NCBI RefSeq assembly: GCF_030009775.1
Contig: NZ_JASCTH010000032.1
Span: 1-64,000, forward strand
Direction of reading: 5' to 3'
DNA length: 64,000 nt
Origin: Actinoplanes sandaracinus
GTDB lineage: Bacteria; Actinomycetota; Actinomycetes; Mycobacteriales; Micromonosporaceae
The notes beneath the pieces are model-generated. The model had not been told where the DNA came from. It saw nothing but the letters and a program-made list of their open reading frames with translations, and did not search any database. The position numbers and the translations under genes are program-made. Shown one piece after another: positions 33,785-42,577 of the stretch. Positions within the stretch are counted from its first letter, which is position 1. Each line of letters starts with the position of its first letter.

Positions 33785-34561
33785 TCACCAGCTGCTCGGG
33801 ACGTAGGCCCAGCCCAGGTAGTCGGCGCGGTCCCGGAAGGTGTTGGTCTGGTAGACCGTCGGGCCGGTGCTGATGGCGCTGTTACCGCCGATGGAGAGCA
33901 TGACGTGCCCCGCCGAGTCGGTGGACGTGAAGAACACGGCCGTTCCGGCGGGCGGCACCGAGCCGGTGTGGATGCGCCCGTTGTTCTTCTGCCACTGGTA
34001 GTGCGTCCGCGCCGTGGCGAACCGGCCGCTGGTGCCGAACGCCCGCTCCACGAACAGCTCGCACTCGCGGTTCCAGTCGGTGGCCCCGAGCCGTGCCCGC
34101 GCGAACGCGACGGCCTCGGACGCGCGCGGGTCGGCCGGGAAGCTGGTGCTGCCGCCGATGTCGTGCGAAGCGTTGTTGTTCTTCAGCGTGGCGTTGAGGT
34201 TGGCCTTCGCACCGTTCGCGAACGACTGGCTCGCTCCGCCGAAGTTGCTGTTGAAGTAGACCTTCACGGTCTTGCCGGTGCGGTTCCACACCGACGCGGC
34301 GTTGTTCTTCACGCACACGCCCTTGCCGTTGCCCTCGCCCTTGAACTCGTAGCAGGACGGCTGGGTCGCGCCGTAGTCGTCGATCGAGTCGTCGAAGTCC
34401 GAGATGGAGCCGGCCTGGCCGCTGTTGTAGTAGAAGCAGAACTCGCCACTGTCGCAGTCGCCGTCCCGGACCGCCGCCGACGCCGGGGAGCCGACGCTCA
34501 GGAGTGAAGTGGTCATGGCGAGCGCTGCGCCGACGACGGCAAGGCTCTTGCGGATGTTCAT
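33785..34561 (-). CDS. Secreted I36-like module fused to a NlpC/P60- or CHAP-like domain
   Basis: The 258-residue precursor has a signal peptide (SLAVVGAALAMTTSLLSVGSPASA) and the same I36-like module as its neighbour. The C-terminal domain of about 115 residues contains ECELFVERAFG and SAGHVMLSIGG. The Cys and His arrangement fits a papain-like NlpC/P60 or CHAP peptidoglycan hydrolase (inference). AGAGGA precedes the ATG at 34561. The domain is linked to the inhibitor-like module by only a short spacer. Confidence 0.8.
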   Translation of the reverse strand: MNIRKSLAVVGAALAMTTSLLSVGSPASAAVRDGDCDSGEFCFYYNSGQAGSISDFDDSIDDYGATQPSCYEFKGEGNGKGVCVKNNAASVWNRTGKTVKVYFNSNFGGASQSFANGAKANLNATLKNNNASHDIGGSTSFPADPRASEAVAFARARLGATDWNRECELFVERAFGTSGRFATARTHYQWQKNNGRIHTGSVPPAGTAVFFTSTDSAGHVMLSIGGNSAISTGPTVYQTNTFRDRADYLGWAYVPSSW

Positions 34562-34620
34562 GGTGTCCTCTCGTGGACAGGGAGCGATGAAAGGGGGTTC
34601 GGTACGGTTTCGGGTGCGGG

Positions 34621-35481
34621 TCACTGCGCGCGCTGGTACTGCTCCCAGGTCTTGATCGGGATCCGGGGACCGTCGTCCGGGCCGCGGTTGGCCAGGCCGT
34701 TCAAGCCGAGGTAGTAGTCGCCGGACTGGTGCTGCGCCTGGACGGAGAGGTCCGTGTCGTTGATCGCCACGGCGTGGATGTGCCACGGCCAGTCACCCTG
34801 GCTCGGGCTCCGGAGCCAGGCGGCGAAGCCGACCTGCCGCAGAGCCCGGACGGCGGCGGTGCGCTTGGCCGCGGTCAGGCCGGCGACCGCGATGTCCACC
34901 ACGCCGCCGCCGTCGTGCGTACCAGCCGAGGTCGGGTCGCCCCCGGGGTTGTACGAGCCCTGCTCGACCACCAGGGCGGAACCGAGCAGACGCTGGGCCT
35001 CGGCAAGCATCGCCTGGGTACGGGCGTTGACGACGAATCCGTCACGCTGGACCTTCGCGCCCGGGCTGATCGTCTTGCTGACGGTGTACCGGTTGAGTCC
35101 GAGCTTCGTCAGCGACGTGGTGCCGGGGAGCCCGTTCGCGGCCAGGCCGGTGTATCCGAGCGAGCGCTGGTAGGCCGCGTACGCCGTGACGGTGGTGGTG
35201 CCGAAGTAGCCGTCGACCCACTGCGCGTCCAGCAGGTTCTTGGCCTGGAGCGCCTGCTCGACGGCGAGCACCGAGCTCTTCGCGCCCGGAGTCAGGGTGT
35301 CGTCGGCACGGCGGGGGTCGATCTGGGCGGCCAGGACGGTGGCCTCCATGTCCACGACAGGCCGCGCGGCCGTGGTGACGCTCTGCGTCGTGGTGTCGGA
35401 TGTCGCGGCCCCCGCTGGGGCCGGGACGCCGACGGCCATGCAGAGCGCGGCGAGCCCGACGGCTAACCGTGGACGGCGCAT
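34621..35481 (-). CDS. Secreted peptidoglycan-binding, M15/VanY-like peptidase
   Basis: The 286-residue precursor has a signal peptide ending at PAPAGAAT. A PG_binding_1-like domain follows (SVLAVEQALQAKNLLDAQWVDGYFGTTTVTAYAAYQRSLG). The C-terminal domain carries THDGGGVVDIAV and WPWHIHAVA, the HxxxxxxD...HxH pattern of zinc D-Ala-D-Ala peptidases. GGAGG precedes the ATG at 35481, better supported than the upstream ATGs. It lies upstream of the two I36-containing genes on the same strand, so the three may be co-expressed for wall remodelling. Confidence 0.82.
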   Translation of the reverse strand: MRRPRLAVGLAALCMAVGVPAPAGAATSDTTTQSVTTAARPVVDMEATVLAAQIDPRRADDTLTPGAKSSVLAVEQALQAKNLLDAQWVDGYFGTTTVTAYAAYQRSLGYTGLAANGLPGTTSLTKLGLNRYTVSKTISPGAKVQRDGFVVNARTQAMLAEAQRLLGSALVVEQGSYNPGGDPTSAGTHDGGGVVDIAVAGLTAAKRTAAVRALRQVGFAAWLRSPSQGDWPWHIHAVAINDTDLSVQAQHQSGDYYLGLNGLANRGPDDGPRIPIKTWEQYQRAQ

Positions 35482-35650
35482 GGTCGATCCTCCTCGTAGG
35501 TGGTGAGTCACGTTGGGAACGGACATCACCCTGCGAGAAAGGACCTGCTGTTCGGTACCCCCGTTGTCCTGTCAGATCCGTAAGACCGTCACGGACCTCG
35601 ATGGATGTGGTGTTGTCAGCTTGGACGGCGCCGGGGAATGACATCGAGCG

Positions 35651-35689
35651 TCCCCGCCCTGACATCGGCCGAGACGATCAGGGCGGGGA
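35651..35689 (-). terminator. Stem-loop after the XRE/NBR1-Ig gene
   Basis: A perfect 12-bp stem pairs TCCCCGCCCTGA (35651-35662) with 35678-35689, 55-93 bases after the stop of the minus-strand gene. No T-run follows. Confidence 0.55.
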
Positions 35690-35743
35690 AATCGTTCGCC
35701 GGCGGCGGTCCGGCGGGCCGGCCGTGGCTACCGCCGGGCGTGC

Positions 35744-36745
35744 TCAGGGGGTGACGTTGACCAAGAAGTACACCGGCCGGCGGCTGGGGAAGTAGGGCTG
35801 TCCATGCTCGTCGACCATCTTCCAGCTGACCCAGCACTTCCCGGGACGGCTCGGCGCGGTGACCCGGACACGGATCATCACCTGCTCGCCGGGCGGCGTG
35901 TCGCCGATCTCCACCCGGTCCGGCACCTTGCAATCGTCTTCGTCACCGGCGTGGTTCATCGGCGCCAGATAGCGTTTGTGCCAGGCGACGGTTCCCACGT
36001 TCGCGATCGCCCACACCTTGTCGAACTCGGAGTTCACCCGAACCGGCGAACCGTCGGGGTAGGTGATGTCGGAGACGAACTTGCTCGCGTCCCCGGGAAT
36101 CAGCGCGTCCGAGAACGCCGCCGATGACGGCGCCGCCACAGGGCCGGCGCTTTCCGAAGCCCACCGGTTGCGGACCGTGACGCCCACGACGGCGACCATC
36201 ATCATTACCGCGGCCGCGGCGATGAACCACGGCAACCGCTGACGTCGCACACTCGTGACGTCGCCCACCGCCGGCGCCTTCGGATCCACTTCGGCGCGCA
36301 GCGCGTCCGGACCCGCCGGCACGAGTTCCGAAGACGAGTCACTGCTCGACGCGGCAGACTCACCGGCCGCCGGAGCGTCCACGGGCGTGTCCACAGTGTT
36401 CGCCGTGTGGGCCGCGGCCGGGAAATCGATGATGCCCGGCGTCAACTCGCTCTGCGGGACGGCGCTGACCGTCACCGGGCGCTGCGCGTCCTCCCATCGG
36501 CGCCGCCACTGGGCCTCGTCCGCGTCGCAGGCCCGGACGAACTCACGGGTGGTCTCCCAGGAGGGGAATCTGGTCCCGGCCGCGGCCTCGTGCAACGTCG
36601 TATGTGAGATCCGGCCCGATCGCCCCGCCAGCTTCCGGAACGACGGGTTGCCTACCGCCGCCCGCAGCGTCCGCAACTGTTCGGCGAATCTTTCGGCGGC
36701 CGTACCGTCCTGAATCGACTCACTGCCAGCACGCTGGTCTTCCAT
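35744..36745 (-). CDS. XRE-HTH membrane protein with extracellular NBR1-Ig-like domain
   Basis: The 333-residue protein has an N-terminal XRE-like region (FAEQLRTLRAAVGNPSFRKLAGRS, then ISHTTLHEAAAGTRFPSWETTREFVRACDAD). An acidic Ser-rich linker leads to a single membrane helix (LPWFIAAAAVMMMVAVVGVTV). Outside the membrane lies an NBR1-type Ig-like domain (FDKVWAIANVGTVAW, VRVTAPSRPGKCWVSWKMVDEHGQPYFP). The inside HTH and outside Ig domain suggest a one-piece membrane sensor. The DNA target is not visible. A small ORF ends 12 bp before its ATG and may be co-transcribed. Confidence 0.85.
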   Translation of the reverse strand: MEDQRAGSESIQDGTAAERFAEQLRTLRAAVGNPSFRKLAGRSGRISHTTLHEAAAGTRFPSWETTREFVRACDADEAQWRRRWEDAQRPVTVSAVPQSELTPGIIDFPAAAHTANTVDTPVDAPAAGESAASSSDSSSELVPAGPDALRAEVDPKAPAVGDVTSVRRQRLPWFIAAAAVMMMVAVVGVTVRNRWASESAGPVAAPSSAAFSDALIPGDASKFVSDITYPDGSPVRVNSEFDKVWAIANVGTVAWHKRYLAPMNHAGDEDDCKVPDRVEIGDTPPGEQVMIRVRVTAPSRPGKCWVSWKMVDEHGQPYFPSRRPVYFLVNVTP

Positions 36746-36757
36746 CCATCCCCCACC

Positions 36758-36988
36758 TCAGACGCCGTCGTCAGGCGTTGTCAGAGCGTGTAAGAGGGTA
36801 TCGAACAGCACTCGGAGGCCATCAATGTGTGCAGCGCCGTACGTGTGGGACCAGTTCCGGGCCAGCCACGGCTCGTACCCGGTCTGCACCGCGGTCGTGA
36901 CCACGGGCACGATGCACGACCCGCAGTGCACGAGCGGCACGGAGATCTGGCCCTTGGGCGCCAACACGCTGTCACAGTGCACCCGGGC
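36758..36988 (-). CDS. Hypothetical 76-residue protein
   Basis: The ATG at 36988 follows GGAG at a usable distance, and the stop lies 12 bp before the XRE/NBR1-Ig gene. The sequence contains SVPLVHCGSCIVPVV and a WLARNWSHTYGAAHIDGLR segment with no known motif. The rest of the open frame (to 37198) is Arg-rich and probably not coding. Support is limited to position and start signal. Confidence 0.4.
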   Translation of the reverse strand, partial: ARVHCDSVLAPKGQISVPLVHCGSCIVPVVTTAVQTGYEPWLARNWSHTYGAAHIDGLRVLFDTLLHALTTPDDGV

Positions 36989-37376
36989 CATCGGCACGAT
37001 CTCCGGCGTGGGACAGGCGAAGACCGAAGAGCGCTGCCGACCGCCGCTCTCGACGGTCCGGGCACGGCGGTTCAGCTGATCGCCGTACCGCCGATGATGC
37101 CGTGCGACCAGCCGCACGAGGCGCGGGAACCGCGCCGGAGACGACGATGGCCGCCACGGGTTGTGGCGGCCATCGCCGCGATCCGCGTGATCGACCACGC
37201 CGCGGATCCCTCACACCATGGCGATGGCGGGCCCGGAGGAGAGTCTGATCCCGACGGACACCACCGAGAGCATTGTCAACGATCTCCACACTTCCCCGTA
37301 CCAGTGCGTGAATCGGTCGGCGCGACGGACGGCCGGCACCGCTACCAGCGGGATTCGGCCCACCCGGGGAAGCCCG
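36989..37376. other. Intergenic region with no convincing gene
   Basis: Several short frames occur on both strands, but none has a credible start signal or plausible composition. I see no clear repeats or hairpins of note. Confidence 0.5.
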
Positions 37377-37826
37377 TTACGACACCTGAGCTTGCGCCGC
37401 GTCCGGCCGTGAAAGGCGCGCCGTCTCGGCGAGCCGGGCGGCGAGAAACTTCGGGGCCATTTCGCCATAGCTGTCGGTGAGGAGCTCGGCGATCTCGGTC
37501 CAGTCGGTGTGGTCGCCGAGGACGACGCCGGCGACGTTGCCGCCCCAGCCCGCGCGGAAGAACGGAAAGCCGTTACCGGTCAGGCCGAGCAGGTCCTCGG
37601 CGGGGACCCGAAATGTCATCACGGTCGGCGGCTCACCGGCGCTCGGATGCCGAGGGTAGTACAGACTCCGCGTGGGGTCCGCCGTGTAGACATGGGCGAT
37701 CGTCCGCTTACGGATCCGCCAGCGGACGCCGATCCAGGCCGGCTCCTCATATGCCTCCGGCAGCCCTCGGCAGATGGGCCGCAGCCGGTCCAGGATCTCC
37801 GGCCGCACGTCTCCAGGGGCGGACAT
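37377..37826 (-). CDS. MmcQ/YjbR-like protein
   Basis: The 149-residue protein has the YjbR/MmcQ pattern: LPEAYEEPAWIGVRWRIRKRTIAHVY, VMTFRVPAEDLLGLTGNGFPFFRAGWGG and a C-terminal WTEIAELLTDSYGEMAPK. The fold is CyaY-like, and the family has no proven enzymatic role. It is divergent from the methyltransferase gene at 37925. Nothing nearby suggests a partner. Confidence 0.8.
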   Translation of the reverse strand: MSAPGDVRPEILDRLRPICRGLPEAYEEPAWIGVRWRIRKRTIAHVYTADPTRSLYYPRHPSAGEPPTVMTFRVPAEDLLGLTGNGFPFFRAGWGGNVAGVVLGDHTDWTEIAELLTDSYGEMAPKFLAARLAETARLSRPDAAQAQVS

Positions 37827-37924
37827 GGGCCGACAGTACCGGATGGTCCCTCACGTGTTCTCCCTCGGACGGCCGGCGGTAGGTTCGCCGCCACAACGGT
37901 TTCGACGGCGAAGGGTGGCGGGAT

Positions 37925-38587
37925 ATGGACGCCAGGACCGAGGAACTGCGGGACGCGCACGACGTGCTCTCGCAGTGGTACGCGAAGAACCTGGTCGGGG
38001 TGCTCGACAGCATGCCGGTCGAGCGGGCGATGCTCGACCTGTTCGCCGAGATGACCCTGGCCGTCGGGACGGAGGTCGCGGACGTGGGCTGCGGCACGGG
38101 ACGACTTCTCCCGTACCTCGCGGGCCGGGGTCTGTCGCCGCGCGGGGTGGATCTCTCCCCCAAGATGATCGAGGTGGCGCGGCGGGACCACCCGGGCTTC
38201 GCGTACGAGGTCGCCGACCTCCGCGAGTTGCCGTTGGAGGACGTCTCGCTGGCCGGGGTGGTGTGCTGGTTCTCGTTGATCTACCTGGCGCCGGACGCCC
38301 GGGCACGCGCGTTCACCGAACTCGCCCGGGTCGTGAGGCCGGGCGGATACCTGGTGACGGCCTTCAAACACGGCGACGGCACCCTGCGGCGCAACGGGCT
38401 CAGCACCGATCTCGGGGTCGACTTCGATCGGTACTGGCTCTCGGCCGCGGAGATGGAGGAACGCTTCGCCGCCGCCGGGTTCGCCCTGGTGTTCCAGGGC
38501 AGCGTCCCACCCGAGGAAGGCAGTCCTCCCTACGGCTACATGCTGGTCCGCAAGACCGGGCTTCGCTCGGACGACCCGCGCGCGTGA
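37925..38587 (+). CDS. Class I SAM-dependent methyltransferase
   Basis: The 220-residue protein shows motif I VADVGCGTGRLLPYL, motif II region GVDLSPKMIEVAR, motif post-I EVADLRELPLED, and a late VVRPGGYLVTAFK. This is the methyltransferase type 11 pattern, typically methylating small molecules. The substrate is unknown. The ATG at 37925 follows GGCGGGAT. It is a single gene, not clearly part of an operon. Confidence 0.88.
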   Translation: MDARTEELRDAHDVLSQWYAKNLVGVLDSMPVERAMLDLFAEMTLAVGTEVADVGCGTGRLLPYLAGRGLSPRGVDLSPKMIEVARRDHPGFAYEVADLRELPLEDVSLAGVVCWFSLIYLAPDARARAFTELARVVRPGGYLVTAFKHGDGTLRRNGLSTDLGVDFDRYWLSAAEMEERFAAAGFALVFQGSVPPEEGSPPYGYMLVRKTGLRSDDPRA

Positions 38588-38699
38588 CGGTCACGGGCGC
38601 ACCTGGAGATCAAGAAAGCGCTCGGCTTCCGCACGTGCCTCATCCAGGGTCACCATCGCTCACCTGCCTTCCTTGTTGGTGCAGCCGTTCGCGGTCGGC

Positions 38700-39725
38700 T
38701 CAGCATCCGCCGTAGCCGCCGCTGTACCCGCTGTAACCGCTGTAACCGCTGCTTCCGAGGTCTGCGGTGGTCGATCCGGCGCCCGGCCAAGCGACCCTCT
38801 GCCCACCGCTTCGAGACGCTGGAGGCCTCGGTTCGGGCAGCTGAGCGAGCTCGTCGAGCCTGCCCTGCTCGGTGAGCAGTTCTCGGAGCGCCCGCAACGC
38901 CCCCTGGTCGCCGTACCGGCTCCACGCCGTCCTGGCCTGCTCCTCCAGTTGCTGTGCCAGCCCGTGCTCCCGCAGGAACTCGGCTGCCTCCTCGAAGCGT
39001 GGAAGCTTGCCGTTCGGACCGACCCGCATCACTTCGGCGGCCTCGTCGATCCGGCCGCTCGCCGCCAGGTGCCGTGCCAGGGGCAGGTGGAATCCGCCTA
39101 TGCCGGCGTCGATCAGCTGCCGCCACACCGCCGGGTCCGGCGCTCCCATCGCGTCGAGCAGCACGGCGACATCACGCAGGGCGGAGATGTCCCCTGGGTC
39201 GAGGTGCCGCCGCTGCTGGGCCGCGCCCAGCAGTCCCGGGCCGTCGATGCCCGGCCATGGTGTGAACAGCGGATGATCCTTGCTCAACCCTTCGACGCAG
39301 GATCTCCGCAGGGCCGCCACGTCGCCCGGCTTCCCGTGCTCGGCCAGCACCTCCAGCAGCAGCCGATAGGCCTCCGGGTCACGACGCTCGGCGAGCGACC
39401 ACAGAATCGAGATCTGTTCGGCGTGATCGCCGGCGGCCCCACACGCGGCGGCCAATTTCAACGACATCTCCCCGTCGACGGCGCCATCGGCGGCGCCATC
39501 GGCGGCGATCCAGTAGCGCATGCCCATCCGGGTGCCCGGCGGCGGCACGAGCATCAGTGGGAACAGGCTGACGACCGTGATCAGCAGGGCGATACCGGCA
39601 GGCCACGGCGCCCGGCCGTGCAGCGTCGTCCAGGCAGCTATGAAGATCAGGGCGAGAAGGGTCAGCCGGATCGTCCACGCGTGCCGTACCGCGTCCTTCA
39701 TCCGCTGCTCGTGCAACCGCGACAC
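38700..39725 (-). CDS. Two-helix membrane protein with helical-repeat region and GYSGYSG tail
   Basis: The 341-residue protein begins with two membrane helices (LTLLALIFIAAWTTLHG and PAGIALLITVVSLFPLMLV). A long cytosolic region of helical pairs follows, resembling TPR or Sel1-like repeats (LKLAAACGAAGDHAEQISILWSLAERRDPEAYRLLLEVL). The last 15 residues consist of Gly, Tyr and Ser repeats ending in Cys. No catalytic motif is visible. The start is a GTG at 39725. I do not recognise a family. Confidence 0.65.
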   Translation of the reverse strand: MSRLHEQRMKDAVRHAWTIRLTLLALIFIAAWTTLHGRAPWPAGIALLITVVSLFPLMLVPPPGTRMGMRYWIAADGAADGAVDGEMSLKLAAACGAAGDHAEQISILWSLAERRDPEAYRLLLEVLAEHGKPGDVAALRRSCVEGLSKDHPLFTPWPGIDGPGLLGAAQQRRHLDPGDISALRDVAVLLDAMGAPDPAVWRQLIDAGIGGFHLPLARHLAASGRIDEAAEVMRVGPNGKLPRFEEAAEFLREHGLAQQLEEQARTAWSRYGDQGALRALRELLTEQGRLDELAQLPEPRPPASRSGGQRVAWPGAGSTTADLGSSGYSGYSGYSGGYGGC

Positions 39726-40127
39726 CTGCGCATCACCTCGTCATCCAAGGTCCGTGCGGCCGTGGGCGCCACCTGACCGGTCTCACCACCAGCGAATCCG
39801 CCTCGGCAGCCATCAGGCGGCGCGGTCTCATCAGTCGGAGTCCATCGGGCGTGTTCGCCGGTACGTCCCCAACGTATCGAGAGTTCCGGATTCCCGCGTC
39901 CACCCGCGGTTGGACGCGGAGGTAAACCGTCGGCCTACCTCCGCGCCGTGAAGCGATCGGTCCGCGGGACGGATCCGAGGGCGGTAACAGAGGTTGAGTC
40001 CGTTGTCGTCGATCACGACGTAGCGGCCAGCCCGGATGGACCGTCGCGTGTCGCGTCCATTGAGGTGGTGCACGACTCGCCCACGTTGGGCGTGCTGAGC
40101 GGTGCGGGCGCGGCCGGACCGTCAGCG
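39726..40127. other. Intergenic region with no convincing gene
   Basis: Short frames on both strands are Arg/Pro-rich or lack starts. Just downstream lies a remnant of an exporter gene, so this stretch may include further decayed coding DNA. Confidence 0.5.
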
Positions 40128-40346
40128 TCAAGCGCGCGTCGGGGTGCTGGTGTTCCTGGCGGCTTCTGCCGGACCGTTCTGTGGATGGCTGGCAGGACCC
40201 GTCGTGCGTAGCGAGGTTGCGGCGAGGACGGCCGTGCCAGCGATGAGTGCCGCGCAGACGACGCCGATGGTGTTGAGTCCGCCGGTGTAGGCGTCGTGTG
40301 CCGCCGAGAGCAACTGTTCTGCGAGGTCGGCGAGCAGGTGCGGCAC
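40128..40346 (-). pseudogene. C-terminal remnant of a DHA2-type MFS transporter
   Basis: The 72-codon frame reads AAHDAYTGGLNTIGVVCAAL, then IAGTAVLAATSLR and a polar tail. This matches the last helix and tail of EmrB/QacA-type exporters (A-x-D-A-(F/Y)-x-x-G-x-(N/H)). No upstream coding for the rest of a transporter is present, so this is a fragment. Confidence 0.55.
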
Positions 40347-40394
40347 GGTTGCCGCTCGATCACCACCGGCAGGATCGCCTACTGCTGAGGATCA

Positions 40395-40881
40395 CTACGT
40401 GAGCCCGGCTGCGATGACTTCCATCGAAGCTTTAAACGCCTCAATCGCCTGCGCTCGGTACTGCGGCTTCTTGTCGCCGCTCACGTCCGTAGTCATGTAG
40501 TCGAACCGGGCGTTCACCGAGATGTTGTCGCCCATGACGGCCTCGAAACGGAAGTCGTAGGCCGAAGACCGGCGCCTTGGTGGCCACCTCGTAGTACTCG
40601 CCTTTCGGCTCGACGGCGCACATCGGTGTATTGGTTCCGAATTCCACATATTTGAACGTCGCAGCATATGGGACGGCCCCGTCGCCCGGAAACGTCAGCG
40701 TCTTGTCCAGCGCGTCGCAGACCGCACCAAGTTCGACCTCCGTGGCCCGCTGGACAGGGGACGCTGCCGGGAGTGGCGACTGAGCCGGCGGCATCGACTC
40801 GCCGGGGCCGGGTTCGGCTGAAGATTCGCAGCCCGCCGGCAGAAGCGCGACAGCGACGCCGGCCACTACTCGTCTCATCAT
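40395..40881 (-). pseudogene. Lipoprotein gene with a 1-bp frameshift
   Basis: Starting at ATG 40881, the frame encodes a lipoprotein signal (VAGVAVALLPAGC) and the beginning of a secreted domain (AVCDALDKTLTFPGDGAVPY). At 40560-40561 a GG doublet on the plus strand shifts the frame. Removing one G continues the protein as APVFGYDFRFEAVMGDNISV and further, to a stop at 40395. The repaired product is about 161 residues and is not recognised. The start overlaps the upstream gene's stop (ATGA), so both were translated together. Confidence 0.7.
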
Positions 40882-42267
40882 CGGGTCGCCTCCGTTGTGT
40901 AGTCCGGACCGTTCGTGTCGTTGTCGCCCGGGGTCGTGTCGTTGACATATGAGGGCGCACCCGGAGTGTGCACCTGCCAGCCGCTGCGGTCGGTGTCCCC
41001 GGCCCAGTCACGGGCCTGGCTCGGAGCGGGGGGCTCGTCCCAGTCTTCCATGACGGCGTGGAAAGCCGCCCCGGCCTGCGCGTCGGTCGCCGCGTAGGCC
41101 TGCGCCGCCGCCTTGATCTGCTCGCCCGCGAGATAGAGGCGTCCGCATGCGGTCCTCAGATACTCGCCGTACTCCACGACCATGGCCTTCACCTTCGGGT
41201 CGGCCATGCCAACGGAACCGTCCGCCGTGGCCAGCGAGGCGTCGGCCGCCTGGACGGCGGCAATCTTCGGGATGAGCTGAACCTCGTAGATCTCCGCGCA
41301 TTCGTAGCAGGTGTCGGCGAGCTCGAGGACGGCGTCGACGGCGATGTGGAACTGTTTGCTGCTGCCGGGATCGCCGGTGGCGCTGTTCTCGGCCAGGTCG
41401 TACAACTCCAGGTTGAAGCTGTGCAGCCCGAAGACGGCGTCGCGGAGGCTGTGCATGCCGTTGTTGTAGTCCTTCTCCCGAGAGAACAGGTCATCGGCCT
41501 GCTCGTCGAGATGGCCCCAGAGAGCGGTCATCACCGCCTCGACGTCGTGGGCGTACGCGGTGCTCTTCATCTTCGGTGCGAAGTTCTGCCCGAGGATGCC
41601 GATGAGCTGGACACTCGGCACCAACAGCCCCCACGACCGGGTTCCAGCCGCCGGCGATGCTGAGCGCCGTGCCCATCCCCTGGCAGGTCTGCCATACCGG
41701 GTTGAGGTCGGTGGTGACCTTCTTGGTCGCATCGAGCGCCTTACCGGCGTCGCTGAGGATCTTCAGCGAGCCGGCACGCATCTCCTGGATGACGCTGCCT
41801 CTGGCGCTGTAGAGGTTGTGGATCCACGCGACGATCCCGGCCTGGTGGAGAAAGGTCGGAGCGATCGAGGCGAAGAAGCCGCCTTTGAGGTAGTCGGCGG
41901 CCCATCCGGTCCAGTCCTGATACCAGCCCGCATTCTGGCCGTCCTCGCCGACGAGCTTGGCAACCTTCTGGATCAGGTCGGTGTTGCTCGCGAGTGTGAA
42001 GCCTCCGTCAGAGTTGGCGGCGGACTTCAGGCCCAGGGTGCTGCCGATCGCGAGAAGCGCCTGCTGCGCGCCCTCGATCGCGTGCTGATCATGCCGGTCG
42101 AACTGCGGCAGTTTGCCGAGAACCGCACTGCCTTCAGCGTGCGCCCAGTCTTCGACGTGCTGCATGATCGAATTCATGCCGCACGTGACCTCGCTCGGCG
42201 CGACCACCTCATTGCCGTAGCGATCGGTCGTGAACAACAACCCGGAGTCCGCGGGATCTACAGCCAC
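40878..42267 (-). pseudogene. Large unrecognised gene with a homopolymer frameshift
   Basis: The N-terminal part (from a likely GTG at 42267: VAVDPADSGLLFTTDRYGNE) and the C-terminal part are in different frames. A run of five C at 41628-41632 marks the break. With one base removed, GGWNPVVG continues as LLVPSVQLIGILGQNFAPK and a single protein of about 462 residues results. It has helical segments, a central hydrophobic stretch and an acidic Asp/Asn/Thr-rich tail. The helical, Trp-containing start and hydrophobic middle recall secreted WXG-type or toxin-delivery proteins, but this is weak. Its stop overlaps the lipoprotein start. Confidence 0.65.
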
Positions 42268-42460
42268 GTCAGCCCATCGTCGAACAGCGACTCGTCGACG
42301 GCCTGCAGAAACGCTGGGAGGACACCGCCGCCCCCGAATCTGAACGATGACCACGTTCGCGACATAGTGGTGTTCACGTTGGGAGCAGCACAAATCAATC
42401 TCAGGAGAGGTCAGCCCCAGCCAACCCCGCCTGCTCCACTACTACTCCCAAAACCATGAC

Positions 42461-42500
42461 AAAACACCCGCTGTCATGGATCATGACAGCGGGTGTTTTT
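42461..42500. terminator. Strong, bidirectional rho-independent terminator
   Basis: An 18-bp perfect stem pairs 42461-42478 with 42482-42499 around a 3-base loop. It has an A-run at one end and a T-run at the other, giving a functional terminator in both orientations. Confidence 0.92.
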
Positions 42501-42517
42501 GCAGGTAAAAGGCTATG

Positions 42518-42553
42518 TGGGCGATACTGGGATCGAACCAGTGACCTCTCCGG
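42518..42553 (-). other. tRNA 3' fragment, likely attachment-site remnant
   Basis: On the minus strand this reads as the 3' third of a tRNA: GAGGTCACTGGTTCGATCCC, then AGTATCGCCCA. The T-arm (GGTTCGATCCC) and the 3' acceptor strand are intact. The match is closest to tRNA-Val(GAC) as I remember it. The 5' two thirds are absent, and CATAG replaces CCA. Such fragments are left where integrases use tRNA genes as attachment sites. Confidence 0.7.
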
Positions 42554-42577
42554 TGTGAACGTAGTCCGAATAAGCGA

